Counted from the stretch's first letter, positions 48,023-60,490 are shown. The stretch is 64,000 bases of DNA from Lytechinus pictus (GCF_037042905.1 NC_087253.1:18751501-18815500), one strand, 5' to 3'. A program made the numbers and translations. The notes: a model not told the origin generated them from the letters alone.

Positions 48023-48240
48023 GGCCCGAATTCACAAAGGTCGACTAAAGTTATACCGGGGTTAAATTTAGTCGGGGGTTAACTAATACCGGGGTATAAA
48101 GTTAGTCCACCGCGCTATTCACAAACGGTGGACTAACTAATCCATGGACTAACTTTAGCATCCGGTGCTAAAGTTAACCCACGGCTGAGTTATACCCCGG
48201 TGCTAACTTTAGTCCATGGATTAAATCATGGACTGAAGCT
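48023..48240 (+). repeat. left end of the Harbinger-like element with subterminal repeats
   Basis: Inside the TIR, words such as GTGGACTAACT, CATGGACTAACTTTAG, ACCGGGGTATAA and CTAAAGTTA recur in both orientations (48040-48230). Multiple subterminal copies are a common arrangement for transposase binding. CCATGGATTA-type words also occur at the right end. Confidence 0.65.
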
Positions 48241-48260
48241 GGCATACTATTATAACACTG

Positions 48261-48306
48261 CACTGAGCATGCTCAGTGTAATAAAGCAGTACTGAGCATG
48301 CTCAGT
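48261..48306. other. twin 16-bp perfect palindromes
   Basis: ACTGAGCATGCTCAGT occurs at 48262-48277 (an 18-mer palindrome counting flanking C/G) and again at 48291-48306, 29 bases apart. It could be a protein-binding site near the left end of the element. No function is known to me. Confidence 0.5.
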
Positions 48307-49900
48307 GCCGTATTTTAGAGTTTCGTCTGCTAGGGCCATATGAAACGTCGCCATTGCATCACATGAGTTAGGAAGCAGAACTCAACCCCAAAATCATGTA
48401 TCAGCAGCATGAACTTGAATTTCTTAGCAATGAGGTGTTGACAACGAACATTGTCATTACTTATTTGTTAATATTGACCAACTTAGGTTCGGATCGCTAA
48501 CGTTAGCGCTGCCTGCGTGCGAGCTAGCTCGACTGCGCCTGCAGCATCGTACCGTATAGTATCGAGAAGTTCAAACTCCGTCAATGTACGTTACCGTGCG
48601 GTAGGTGCACTGCAACGTGAAGAAGTTTTAACCTTTTTTAGACAGCTGCAGCAGCCGGCTTTTTCGAGGGGGTTTTCCCCTTTTTTGTTCAATTTCTTAT
48701 TTCTCAATTGGTTAGTGGAGGCAACGGAGTCCAGCGGAACTATGACAGAGACCAAAGTTTTTTTTTAGTTTTGCCTTTTTGTTCTAATATGAAGTCCAGA
48801 TCGATCGCCATCGTATTACAGTGCAGTTAGACGTGGATCTAGGCCTATAATAGCGTGCCGTTACTGCGTTTTAGGCCTGAGGAAGTTACTTAGATCTACG
48901 GAAAAATAAATCTAACGTTATTACATCTAGATCAAGTGCACATTTGTTTGAATTAAATCATAACCAATCTGATTGTATAATCCTTCCTACCTTATCGAAG
49001 TCCGGTGGAACTTTGCCCGGAGCTAGCTTTGATAGAAAATGGAAATATGGGATTGAATCTTTGTTTGGGTTATGTACTTGGTAAATGGTGGGGCCAGCGT
49101 CGCGTGGGGCGAAGCGACATGACCTTGATCTGATCTCGCGTCCACATGCACAAGCGTGCCTCTTTTCCTTTCCCTCAGAATTGACTTTCCCATTCGAAGT
49201 AATATTTTCAATTCATTTATTTATTCTTGTCTTTTTATATGGTGTATCTCGATAAATTGATTAAAAAAAAAAAATTAAGCGAGCAAAATTTTTTTTAGAT
49301 AGACGTTAAAATCCAAGTTTGTGTTAGATTTTCACATGATATCAAAAAAATATTCTATTTCACCCTCATTTCTTTTATCTTTTTCTTGGTCGTGAATTTT
49401 TTTTTTTTTTTTTTTTTGGGGGGGGGCAAGAGCCCCAAGCCCCCCCCTTTCCTATTCTGTACGTCAGTTCTACAAACATCTCTAAAAGGAGCTGAGATAC
49501 TCATTAGTAGCTCCTCCACACTCACTGGTCACTCTTGCAATCGCATTATTCCCAACCTAAGCTTAACCTATATACTCCAGTTTGCTTTGAAGGGGGGGGG
49601 GGGGTCAAGCTATTCACCATGCTTGCAGTACTTTTTTCCTTAAAAGAAAAACAATTTCCTTATCAGAAAAATAAAGACTTATCAATCCTGGATAAGTGTA
49701 AAGGGTATTTCACCCAATCATAATAATATATTTGAAATTAGGGAAATATCAGTGGGCTAAATATGGCATATCAGGTAAAATAAAAACTTGCGAGCAAGGA
49801 AAAATATTCAAAATTTTAATATCAAATATCCAATTTTGTGATAGATTTGACATAATATTCAGAAAATAATGTGTTTCACCTTTCTTTCTTTTCTTGGTAA

Positions 49901-49931
<31 letters not shown>

Positions 49932-50492
49932 TTTTGGGGGGGGACTTTTTTCCATGGTCAGTGGTCCATGGTCCGCCCTCTATACTTTCAAACTGAAGGG
50001 ACTAAATTTCCTAAAATAAAATAACTTTTAAACAAAGATTTATGCTATAAATATAACACCACTGGCAATTCTCTCAGTGACACATGTAGCTACCTTTACT
50101 CCTTTCATTTCTCATTTGCTTCAATCACATGTACATTATTGTGCATCTTAACGTGCCAAATACTTTTCTCTCAATTAAGTTCTATTATAAATAATTTTGC
50201 ATTATGCCTTACAACAAGTTTCTTGAAGTATATCCTCCTGCACAAGCAAGCAATCACTTGACTTTCTTCATACACAACCTTAACCAACATACCATTACCA
50301 CCACCCCTGTCTTACACATAACCTTAATCTCTCCTTAGCACATTTTTTATCTGAAAGTAAATAAAATAAGACTTTCTTATATAAATTTATTTTTTGCCTC
50401 CTGCAAGAACTATGAACCATGCAGCATATGGACAGAATTGATAAAAGAATTTCATTTTTGTTTTCTCCTGACACAATTACTTGAAAACGATA
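48307..50492. other. interior of Harbinger-like element, no gene recognised
   Basis: 48480-48930 has CpG-rich and CTAG/AACGTT words. Two copies of a dispersed module follow: 49275-49450 (AAGCGAGCAAAATTTT to TTTCTTGGTCGTGAA, T-run, G-run) and 49785-49950 (TTGCGAGCAAGG to TTTTCTTGGTAA, TA repeat 49903-49922, T-run, G-run). No credible coding exon. Confidence 0.45.
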
Positions 50493-50956
50493 TAAAAGGA
50501 CAAGTCCACCCCACAAAGTTGATTTGAATAAAAAGAGAAAAACACAACAAGCGTAACACTGAAAATTTCATCAAAATCTGATGTAAAGATATGAAGTTAT
50601 GACATTTTTAAAGTTTTGCTTGACTACAAACTTATATGTACATCCCAGTCGGCATGCAAACTATTTATTTTTATTATACGAGATGAAATATTCAAATTTT
50701 TCTCTTCATTGTCAAGTGAAACCAAGATTAGTCCCCCCCCCCCGAACATGTGGACATCATTGACTGTCTCATTTGCATGTCACTGATCTGTGCATATAAC
50801 TGTGTTGTGAAAAATAAGCCAAACTTAAAAATGTCATAACGTTCCTATCTTACAACCGACGCGGATTTTGATGAAATTTTCAGCATTATGCTTGGTTGAT
50901 TTTTTTTCTATTAATTCAAATCGATTTTTTTTTTCTGGGGAGGACTTGACCTTTAA
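50493..50956. mobile_element. TTAA-family MITE copy
   Basis: ATAAAAGGACAAGTCCACCC at the left and GGGGAGGACTTGACCTTTAA at the right are inverted. The family core ATTTTCATCAAAATC and its inverse lie inside, together with ATTTGCATGTCACTGATC. The left TTAA is mutated to ATAA. 50957-51716 next to it is AT-rich with nothing recognised. Confidence 0.75.
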
Positions 50957-51716
50957 AATCAAAACTTATATGTACATGTGTAGTAGACAGAGCAGTTTAT
51001 TTAGTGCATTACTTTTTAAGGTAGATTGAAATTATTTACATAATGATACGAATGATATGTTTACGTTTTCAGAAACTCTGAATGAAAATAGATAAACAAC
51101 GGATTAAATAAAGTTTAATGAAGATTTTAAACTCTACAGCTAAAGCATGGATATCACAAGTAATTTGTCAAATACCTTTCTGAAAGAAATTAAAAGATGA
51201 TTCTATAAAATAGTAATATCAAACAAATGATAATAGCTTGCAATGTATTTATAGTGCTTACTACAGAAATGTATCTTAGGGCCTATGAAAATAGGTGAAA
51301 AAGGGATATTCAGCAAAAATGATATTTTATAATTTAAATTTGATAAATTAAGAAGATGCATATGCTAAGGAAAAATGAATCTTTAATTAACAAAGAGGTT
51401 TTGAAATTGAAATCATGAGACTTAAAACATTGATTGTTGATTAAAACAAAATTGGTATAAAATAGACTTGAATTATAAGAAAGACCAAGTCCATCTCATG
51501 CCAAACTTAATTAAGCATGAAAAAAATGTTGCTTATACCTCTCATGTCCCTGCTTATACATTAGCCCATCATATGTGTCATTTATATCCTGGAATTCACG
51601 TCCCAAACCTTTTGTCAAACAAGAAAAATGTTGTGAACTTGGGTTTTTAAAAAGCAAGATGGTCATTTGATCACTAATGATAAATCGGAATGCATGAATA
51701 CATCCTATCAACCAAG

Positions 51717-51941
51717 CACTAGCGTACCTACGGGGGGGGGGGGCCCTGCCGAGCCACAACCCATGCAAAGGACGTATACCTGCCCCCCTGACGAGCTTGA
51801 ACACCTTTTTTTTTGCTTGTCAATTTTTTTTCTGGTACGAAATCCTTTATTTGTGATTGAAGACCTTTTTTTTTTTTACTTGTAAAATTTTTCGGCCGAA
51901 CGGTTTTGCCCTCCCTGTGGAAAATCCTAGGTACGCCACTG
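51717..51941. mobile_element. hAT-type MITE with 8-bp TSD CAACCAAG
   Basis: It starts CACTAGCGTACCTACGGG and ends AATCCTAGGTACGCCACTG. It is flanked by identical CAACCAAG (51709-51716 and 51942-51949). Same family as 25409-25752 and 60949-61169. Confidence 0.9.
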
Positions 51942-52491
51942 CAACCAAGCTACAATTTTTTATCACAAGTGTCCACTTTCATGCACAGATAATCCAATGG
52001 AATGCTTATACCCGTAGCACACCATCCTTTTCTATTGACAACAGAATGCAGGCAGGAATTCAGGGGGAGCAACGGATACCTGCAATAAGGATCAAAACAA
52101 AATGAATATTAGAAAATTTGATCTTCGGTATTCTTTCTGGAAATATATCTTCATTGATCAAGCAATTAATACCTCCTTTACCTGAATAAGCAAAATGCAT
52201 TTTTTTTTTTTTTTTCATTTCTCCTGCAATAGGAAAATTAGCAGATTATCTATATTTTTTTCTTCAGTGAAATCTTTAAAATTGTCTTATTTCACATATT
52301 AAGAGTATAAAATTACAATAAAATTTGACCAACAACAAGATTGAAACTTGATAAAAGACAGTATGTAGTAGGGGCCAATATATTTTTTCTTCATTATCAC
52401 ATACCTCTAGTAGGTGTTGGATACAGAGAATATCACATTGAAAACTGAGTGAGTATACCAACCTATACATTTACAGAAGACCTGTTCTTCC

Positions 52492-52741
52492 TGTTAAGTA
52501 CTGGGCTTGTTCCCCATCAGGACTCCTGATGCAGACATGGCCTTGATTGGCCCCAATCGATAGCACCTATGACTCTTGGAAACCTGTAGCAATCATCAAA
52601 TTGTCGCTGGGTGGTTTGAATTTCTCGTCATCGGAAACTTCATTGACTGTTACTCCTTGCTATTGCCTCAGAAAAATCTTTGATGATTCTGCACACGGAT
52701 GACTGTGATATAGTTGCTTCGTCTGCTTGCATCTTATAAAA
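52492..52741 (-). pseudogene. HARBI1-like (PIF/Harbinger) transposase remnant, middle part
   Basis: The minus strand reads, with at least one frameshift, EATISQSSVCRIIKDFSEAI, then RFPRVIGAIDW, then HVCIRSPDGEQAQYLTGRT. In HARBI1-type transposases these correspond to the helix-turn-helix region (SQSTVSRI...), the FPxVIGAIDxTH block with the first catalytic Asp, and the IxxPxxxxxxYxNRK block. The Asp of GAID is present. The downstream catalytic blocks were not found, so the copy is broken. Confidence 0.7.
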
Positions 52742-53875
52742 GGTACCTTTAATTATCGAATGATAAGTGATGTTATGTAATTGGTTTATTGATATGAAAG
52801 CCAATTGATACGTTACCATTTACGTTTGCAAACATTGTGCTTCTGTTATGACCTGATGTTTATGATGCACTGGAACTGCTTAAAGAGATATTTCTTCGAT
52901 TCATTAAAAAAAAACTCTACTGCAATAACAATCCATGCAAAATGGAGAATATCTCTGTTAAGCTGAAATGACATACCAATATTTATTTTTGGGTGGTTAT
53001 ATAAATCATCCTTCATGATAATTTCCCACTTGAATATGACATATTTGTATTAAAAAATGTTGCTACATTGTATAAAATGAGAGAAAAATAAAATCCCCAC
53101 CTATTTCCAACCCAAAGGGTTACATGTTTCATTCCGACAAAAACCTTTGTGTGAAATACCCCCAACACTCCCCCTCCCCTGTAAGGGGTTACTAGTACTC
53201 CTGGCTGAAAGCAGAACCAAAAATCATACAATTTGGATGATTAATAATGAATATTAGGTTTTGCATTAATTATTTCTGTGAAACATGTGCATGTTTTCAT
53301 GAATATGCAAGAAATAGCCTGATGATGTCACATCCACACATTTTCCACACATGAATGTACAAGGGTTCCATGATATTTGCTCTGGCGACAATTACTCAAT
53401 GGAAAATCTGCATGCTAAGCAAAACATAAAACTTAATTTTCATGACTAGATACTTCCAATCCTTGATCCTTACATTATTCTGAACTCGCAATAACTATCT
53501 TAAATATATAATCAGCAGTCAACCCCATTTTTACATTCCTGGAGGAAAACAAATAATGATTATAATTTCAGATCACTAGAGAACAAGTGAGGATATGAAT
53601 ATTGCATATGAGATACACAGAACTGTTTCCCCCAAGTTATGTAAAACTTTAAAACTGAATCAATTCATAATTCTCCATCCAATATTGATGGTTTTTGCAA
53701 GTCGAATTGTTCTTTATCAAAATCTCATCATTTTTGGCCTGGAAAATCACTTTCATAGAACATAATTTGACCCCCCCCCCCCCCCCCAATTACCCTCTGC
53801 TTTATAGTTCGCACATGAAAACTCACAAATGACATAAAAGAAAGTCCTGTCAAAACCTGTAACATGACAGGCAAT

Positions 53876-53992
53876 GTGTGATTCTCTCTGTTGGTACCCC
53901 ACTCTGAGAGGTTCATCCTCGTAGTATTCAAATGGATTCTTCCTGTCTCTTAATCCATGCTGTGGTCTTTCTATGTGTTGCTGAATCTGCAT
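53876..53992 (-). pseudogene. HARBI1-like transposase remnant, N-terminal part
   Basis: The minus strand reads QIQQHIERPQHGLRDRKNP and then FEYYEDEPLRVGYQQRE. This resembles the N-terminal 'RxxRxFRDRxNPLexyddeElxxRYR' segment of Harbinger transposases. It lies 1.1 kb upstream, in the transcription sense, of the middle fragment, so an intron or later insertion separates them. Weaker than the other fragment on its own. Confidence 0.55.
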
Positions 53993-56000
53993 GGAAGTTG
54001 AAAGATTGTGTTGAAGAGTCACCATGAATGGGCAATTTACTCTTTGAATTTCATTTAATTCAAAAGTGTTTAAAATGAGGAACAGAATGTGAAAGATTAT
54101 ACAGAAATCCTTAAAAAAAGATAGGATAAAAATTCTAATTGACATGAGTAGCTTTTCTATTTACCTACTTGTAAAAGTGAAGTAGAAAAACCTGCCAATT
54201 GTTGCTGATCATCATAATTGATCAAACCAGGCACGTCTTAGAGATGCTTCTATGAAAACTGATTAAATGAATCACTTTCAATTGGTTTTAATAAAGAAGG
54301 CGAGGCACTAATTTTATGGAACTTTGTTTACACAAATAGAGGTTATTGCTTGCGAGTGACTTTCGAATAACATATTTTCATGAATCTTCATCAAAGTCTC
54401 ATTAAACCTTTTTTTCTACCCCCCCCCCGGCATTCATCAGACTGACAATGCTTTCTTTCTCTCTTTTAAATAAATATTCAACAAAATGTCAGGATTAATT
54501 GGAGATCAACAAGCCTAGTGACCAGTAGACAAATATATATGTTAATAACACACAAGCAAGGTCCCCCCCCCTCTTCTTTTTTGTCAATTACTATGACAAG
54601 AATGAAAAAGTAACATACATGTCACATGATACATTTACAATTACATGATGAATTCAAATCCCAGAAATAATATTTTATTTATTAGAAAAGGCCATTTTAA
54701 TGACATTTAATTTTTTTTAAATATGAATTGATAAGGCATACCTCACTCTCTTGCAAGACGGCACAGCAGTTCAAAATTGTGAGCCATGTTTGCTTTGTCT
54801 TGATTGAGCACAATCTGCCGAGTATGTATGGTCTGTTGCTGATATGGAAGAAAAAAAATAATGAAAAAAATATTTATTCATCAATCATACTGCAATGTCA
54901 AGGTATATCAAAGAAAAAAATAATAAAGCAGCTACAAATGTAGATTGAAAAAATCCGCTGTTTCAGAGGAGTCTTTCAACATTTTCTGATTTTTTTTTGG
55001 TGGGACGGGATGCTGCGGAGCCACATGAAATTTCAGGGGAGCATATCCCTGACAGAAATAAACCTATTTATCGGTCTACTACAAATGTAGAGGACTGAGG
55101 ATCAAATGCACTTGTCTGTGGTCTCATGTGAATATAACATTGGGACTCCTTGTGAAAAAAAATACTTGAAACAAAGAGGGTGGGGTAGAGAAAATAACCC
55201 CCAAAAGAGAGAATTTTCAAAGTTAGACCTTAGTTAGATCTACTCAAATAATCAGTTAGGCCTAGGATTTCCATTATTTTTTAATGTTTTGACGACACCG
55301 TAAATCTATAAGTGATCGCAAATGCAATGCCGAAGGTCAGTAAAACTTAGTTTTAGTAAAAGTAAAATCAGCTCATTTATAGCTGTTGGAGTAAACAGCG
55401 GTGAGTGGAACCCAATCTTTTTTTAAATATTTTTTTCAAAAAATAATTTAATCAGGGCTTAGCCTTAAGTTAGAGTTGACCCTTATTAAAATATTTTTTT
55501 TACTCCAACGATGTTGTAGGACTAACTCTAACATGGCTACCAGGTAAGCTTCATAGCTTGACCATCTATCCAAGCCAAGACAAAGCCAGCCCAGAGTAGA
55601 ATGTCTAAGTTAGACCGGCTCTGTATTGTAGTGTTTAAAAAAAACTTAGGGCCTATTTGTATTGCTGCTCTCCTGGACTTGCCTTGGCCTTGCTTCAGTC
55701 TCAGACAAAATTAGATGCACAGTAGCTGTGTTGGCAGGGCCAGGAGGAGTGGCAGGGGTATCGTAGACAACAAAAATTCCATGAAAATCACACGAAATCG
55801 AAAATCACTGCCTGACATAACTAGCAAATAGTATCGACCTTTCAATCACGCCTACATGGCCTGTGTAGGCTAGTGTACGCTAATTGCGTCTCGCACTGCA
55901 CTGCTCATAGATATGAACGCACACAAAAGTACATGGCTGGGACTCTGCAGCTTAGAGACGCGACGATAACAATGATTCAGATACCATTTCAAGTTTTCGA
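53993..56000. other. interior of Harbinger-like element, no gene recognised
   Basis: AT-rich, with C-runs at 53772-53787, 54420-54428 and 54563-54571 and TTAGGCCTAGG/GTTAGAC-type words at 55220-55680. A possible exon on the minus strand ending at about 54740 could not be confirmed. Confidence 0.4.
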
Positions 56001-57591
56001 CAGTGGCGTAACAGGCGGGGGGGGCAGGGGGGGCAAGTTGCCCCCCCCTGGCGGATTTCACCGGGAAAAAAAATGGAAAAAAAAAAAGGGAGGGAGTAAG
56101 AAAGGGGAAGGAAAGGGGAAAAGGAAAGGAGGAAAAGGAAAGGGAAAAGGAAAGGGAAAAGGGAAAGGGAAAAGGAAAAGTGAAAAGAAAACGAAGAAAA
56201 TATATTTTTAATGGAAAAGGAAAGAAAGCGGGAAAATGAACGAAAGAACATTTGAGAAAGAACAAATCATTCCAAAATAGGCCTATGTAATGCAATAGAA
56301 TGATGGGAAATAAGTTAAAAGATGACAGAGGCAAACAATAACGGGAAATGAAGGTAGAATGTAATTAGTCAAAAGCTAAATTGGAAAACAAAGAAAAGGG
56401 ACAAGAAAAAAAACTTAATAACATGACCGGGCTGCCGAGGATAGAAAATAAAGAGCGGGAAGAAAGATGGATTGCATACAACATTGTGCTATAAGCTTGC
56501 TAAATTCAGTATGCAAATAAGCTACTGGGGCTTTGCCCCAGACCCCACGCAGTAGGGGCTCTTCATATTAAACATTCAAATGGCTCTATAACGCCCCCCT
56601 GTAGGGACCCTTCCTACATTAAGCGTTACGTTCAATCACTGGCGTACAGGCGGAGGGTCTTCGTTCCACACCCAAGAGGAAATAAAAGAAATTATAGGAG
56701 ACAACGTATAATAAAATGAATGGAAACAATGAAATGTGTTATTTGCTGAATATAATGGATATCTATCACATAATTAAAATTTAATTTCAATAGGCATTTT
56801 TTGTCAGCTCGCTTTGCTCGCTGGCGACTTTTTAAAAACTTTCCCACATTGCTATGTTTTGCCCCCTTAAAATATCAACTGGATTAAATAAATGTGTTGT
56901 GTGAAAGCTATATTCTGTATATACCCGCGATTTTATTAGAAATAGCGGCAATCAGCGAGGTTTAAATGGCTTTGATATCATGAAGTTCCGGGGGCTCCAG
57001 ACGGACCCCAACCGCAAAGCACTGCCGTATATGATTATGGAAGGGTTGGGCCATGGTCCCCAAAAGTTCTACAACCAAGAAAAAAAAGGAAAAGTGTAGG
57101 ATATGATTTTATTTACTGAATAGAATGTCAAAAAATATCTCAAAGTTAAATTCTCATGAAAATGTGATTTTCTTTCTCGCTCGCTTCGCTCGTTCGGGAC
57201 TTATATCAAGCAGCTTTTTATAGCACTTGTGCCATACTGCGCCTCTCGTTTTTTTTACTCTTCACGCTACTGCTGCAAAGAATCATGTTCAGAGTGGCAT
57301 ACAGACCACTAAAAAGGAATGGAAAGAGAGAAGAGTGAAATATATTATTCTCTGGATATCATGTCAAAATCTATCACAAAATTTGATTTTTGTATTAAAA
57401 ATGTCAAAAATTTTGCTCGCTCGCTTCGCTCGCTCGCATCTTTTTTTAAAGATAAATTCTGCCTGATACACAATGTCTGGCCCTCTCAAAATCGTCGCCT
57501 CATTACACCATTACGCCTGTTCATACCATGATATGACCGGGAAATTTTTGGCTCTTGCCCCCCCTGGCCACCGACCCCTGTTACGCCGCTG
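56001..57591. mobile_element. hAT element, 1.59 kb, non-autonomous, TSD GTTTTCGA
   Basis: Ends CAGTGGCGTAACAGG and CCTGTTACGCCGCTG are inverted, and the flanks are the identical 8-mer GTTTTCGA (55993-56000 and 57592-57599). The interior has a purine tract of about 180 bases (56065-56250) and two copies in opposite array of a CTCGCTTCGCTCG module (57178 and 57413), plus CTCGCTTTGCTCG (56816). No transposase frame is left. Confidence 0.88.
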
Positions 57592-57821
57592 GTTTTCGAG
57601 TATACTTTTTGGAAAGTTGAAGCTATCAATAATAGTTACAGATGGAACTGAAGGCTCTGTCATGATTTAAGCTCCAAAAAATTATGTGATTCACTTACAA
57701 TCTCGGTCGAAGTCGTGAAATATGAAGCTTTAGATAGGCCGATCACACCGAATCTCGTCTCTGTCCAAAAAAACTTTTTTCTTGCAGCAAACTTTTCCGC
57801 AACCGCAATGCTGCTCTCTGA

Positions 57822-58053
57822 TTGATTAAAACCGTGGACTAACTTTAATCCACCGATTTAGTCCACCCCAAAGAGCTGACTAAATCGTGACGTCAAATGA
57901 CGCGTTTTATACCCCGGTATAACTTTAGTCCACCTTTGTGAATCGCAAAAGTTAGCCCCTAGGTGCTAACTTTAGTCCATGGATTAAAATGACGTCAAAT
58001 GACGCGTTTTATACCCCGGGTATAACTTTAGTCGGCCTTTGTGAATTCGGGCC
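57822..58053 (-). repeat. right end of the Harbinger-like element with subterminal repeats
   Basis: Contains a partial direct duplication. TGACGTCAAATGACGCGTTTTATACCCC (as two shorter words) occurs at 57889 and 57989, each followed by TATAACTTTAGTC, CCTTTGTGAAT. The outermost 35 bases mirror the left end at 48023. Confidence 0.7.
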
Positions 58054-59066
58054 ATTAGGATTAGCTAGTTTGTTTACATTGCTTATTTCACTGAGGTCAT
58101 TCAAGTGTCTTCTAGTATTGAACTGCTCTAGTAAGAAGGAAAATGTTCTTTTTAAAGACAATACTAGAAGCTTCCATAATAGTGGACGTTTATATATATA
58201 TAAGCTGGCAGTTTCTTCATCATATCAGATCAGAATTCACAGTTTAACACCAGACTTTAGGTCAGAGCATAGTTTATTTCCAACTGGAATACAACATTTA
58301 TCTTCTGTGGAATTATTTGCAAGCCATTAATGAACTGTTTGCAGTTACTTTGAGAGAGGAATTCTCTGTTCTCATCGAGATCATCAACCTCTTTCAATGA
58401 ACGCTTTTCAACCCATGGATTGCTGATATTGACTGTTAAATTAACAGTGTTAATCATCATCAACATCGTCTTCACAGACATTTCAACTTGTTACAGTAAC
58501 CAGGACTCTTGTTATTCGTCGTGTTTCAACATCAATTTGCCAGCCAACTTGGAGAGATATATATATATATATATATATCATTTAGAATATACATTTGTGG
58601 ACTAATCAGAACTGACACTTCAACAGATGTAAGATTATTATTTTTTGTTTTGTTTAGTGTATGGTTGATCTATTTCCTGTAATAAAAAAAGGGAAATCAA
58701 ATTTGAAACTAAATTTTCATCGTTATTTGTTGCATTATCGTAACATCTCTAACAAGATTCCGTCTTACGATTGATCCAATCCATCTCGATTGTATGGAAG
58801 TCCATCCATACCATAATATTTTCTACAAGAAATGTGCACACATCTCCTTAGTAGGCAAAGAGAATCACACTATTTGAATGTAAATAGACCGATGAATGTA
58901 TGAATATACATCATATCTAAAAAATGTTTTGTTGAACAAATTTGCATTTTAGATGTTGACGTTCCTGGCATAGTTGTGGTTGATCGGATCAATCGCAACT
59001 CTTCACGGTAAAGTTTATCCGTTTCTTTCCAATGACACCGCTTTCTTTAACTTAACCGTCAATATA
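58054..59066. other. no gene recognised
   Basis: AT-rich flank with a TA microsatellite (58556-58577). Short frames show no domain. Confidence 0.4.
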
Positions 59067-59887
59067 CAGTGCGTCCCAGAAAAAACGAAACCGAGATTTA
59101 GCGATGATTTATCATAACTTAATCGCAAATACAATAGACAAATGACCTACCATTGTAAAGCTTAGAATCTCCTCTTTCATCTGATATTACTTAGATTATT
59201 CCTCATTCACGCATGAGTGAGCAGAAACAATTTGAAGAAAGGATACCATAAACTCATTTGGCGGGGGGTATCTGAATTTTAAAAAGAAAATCACATGCCT
59301 AAAAAGTTCAATATCTGCTCTTTAATTTGATACCTTAATCACAAAAAATGGTCAAGAAGTAAAAAAGTTACGTTCTCTCGAAACAATGCTTGTATTTCCA
59401 TAATTTCATTAAATAAACGTGTTTTCACCGGTTACCCACAGAAGCAATCGCATGGTTAACAAAAGACTTAATGCATGGCTGATCGTCAACAAAACGGAGT
59501 GTCGAGTGAGTTTGAACGCTAGCCTGTAAAACCTCTTCATTTTATGAAATTATTGAAATTCAAGCCTTATTTCAAATAACAAGAACTTTCTTATTTCTTG
59601 ACCATTTTCTGTAATTGTGGATATCAAATGAAAGAGCAGATATTGAACTTTTTAGAAATGTGGTTTTCTTTTTGAAACCCAGATACAGCCCGCCAAATGA
59701 CTTTTTGGTATCCCCTCTTCAAATTGTTTTTGCTCACTCATGCGTGAATGGGAAATAATCTAAGTAATTTCAGATGAAAGAAGAGATTCTAAGCTTTACA
59801 ATGGTAGGTCATTTGTCTATTGAATTTGTGATTAAGTTATGATAAATCATCGATAAATCTCGGTTTCGTTTTTTGTGGGACGCAATG
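59067..59887. mobile_element. TA-flanked mariner-like foldback, 821 bp
   Basis: CAGTGCGTCCCAGAAAAAAC at the left and TTTTTTGTGGGACGCAATG at the right are inverted, with TA on both sides (59065-59066 and 59888-59889). The inverted arms are very long, about 330 bases, including CGAGATTTA, ACAATAGACAAATGACCTAC, CTCATTCACGCATGAGTGAG and CAATATCTGCTCTTT in mirror order. The central 150 bases are unpaired and non-coding. Confidence 0.88.
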
Positions 59888-60490
59888 TATAATAGTAAAC
59901 CTCATTTGGCACAAAATTTACTAAGCAAATAATGTTTTTTATTTTAAAAGTCGATTGGGGAAAATACCTAAGGCGATAGCGGTTATGCAGCGGTTTCAAC
60001 AAAACCCGACGACGTTATTTTTTATTTGATCATCATGTTTACAGTCGACTACTAACATGATTAAAAGTCACTGATGCTCAACGAGTGGTTTGTGCAGTGA
60101 GTGGCTCCAACAAAAGCGTATTCAATCTAAATTGTTTTACCCGCTCGTGCCTTCATCATGATCCGCTGACGCAGCCTCCATTCATTATATTATTTTGTAT
60201 ATGAGATTTCACTCTAGGCGTGTCTCACTTTGACCCAGATGGGGTAGGGGCTGATTTTTTTTTCAACTAGAATAGTACAAGGTCTTTTTTTCCAAAAGAG
60301 GATACCAATCTAACATTCAACAAATTTGTGCCTTTTGGTGTATCATCCATCCAGCAGATCTTTCCATAATCCTTCGACTTTTTTGTATCATTCTTGCCCC
60401 CATTTTCTTTGCAATTATATAGGGATATTTCATTCCGAGATGCATGACGGATTCAATAACACAGTAAATGTATTGGAAAATGCCCGTCAA

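Larger units (their letters stand above)
48023..58053. mobile_element. putative 10-kb PIF/Harbinger element
   Basis: Left end GGCCCGAATTCACAAAGG and its following TCGACTAAAGTTATACC are mirrored by the right end GGTATAACTTTAGTCGG CCTTTGTGAATTCGGGCC, with one mismatch over about 35 bases. Between them, on the minus strand, are two pieces of a HARBI1-like transposase (53876-53992 and 52492-52741). The length is inflated by at least three later insertions: a TTAA MITE (50493), a hAT MITE (51717) and a 1.6-kb hAT element (56001). Harbinger elements duplicate 3 bp (usually TWA). Here the flanks are AAT and ATT, so the TSD is not confirmed. Two independent insertions of related ends remain a possible alternative. 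Confidence 0.6.

Noticed and set aside
55870-56334. Overlapping 154-, 99- and 112-codon frames around 56 kb
   Set aside because: They are translations of the purine tract and G-runs inside a hAT element.
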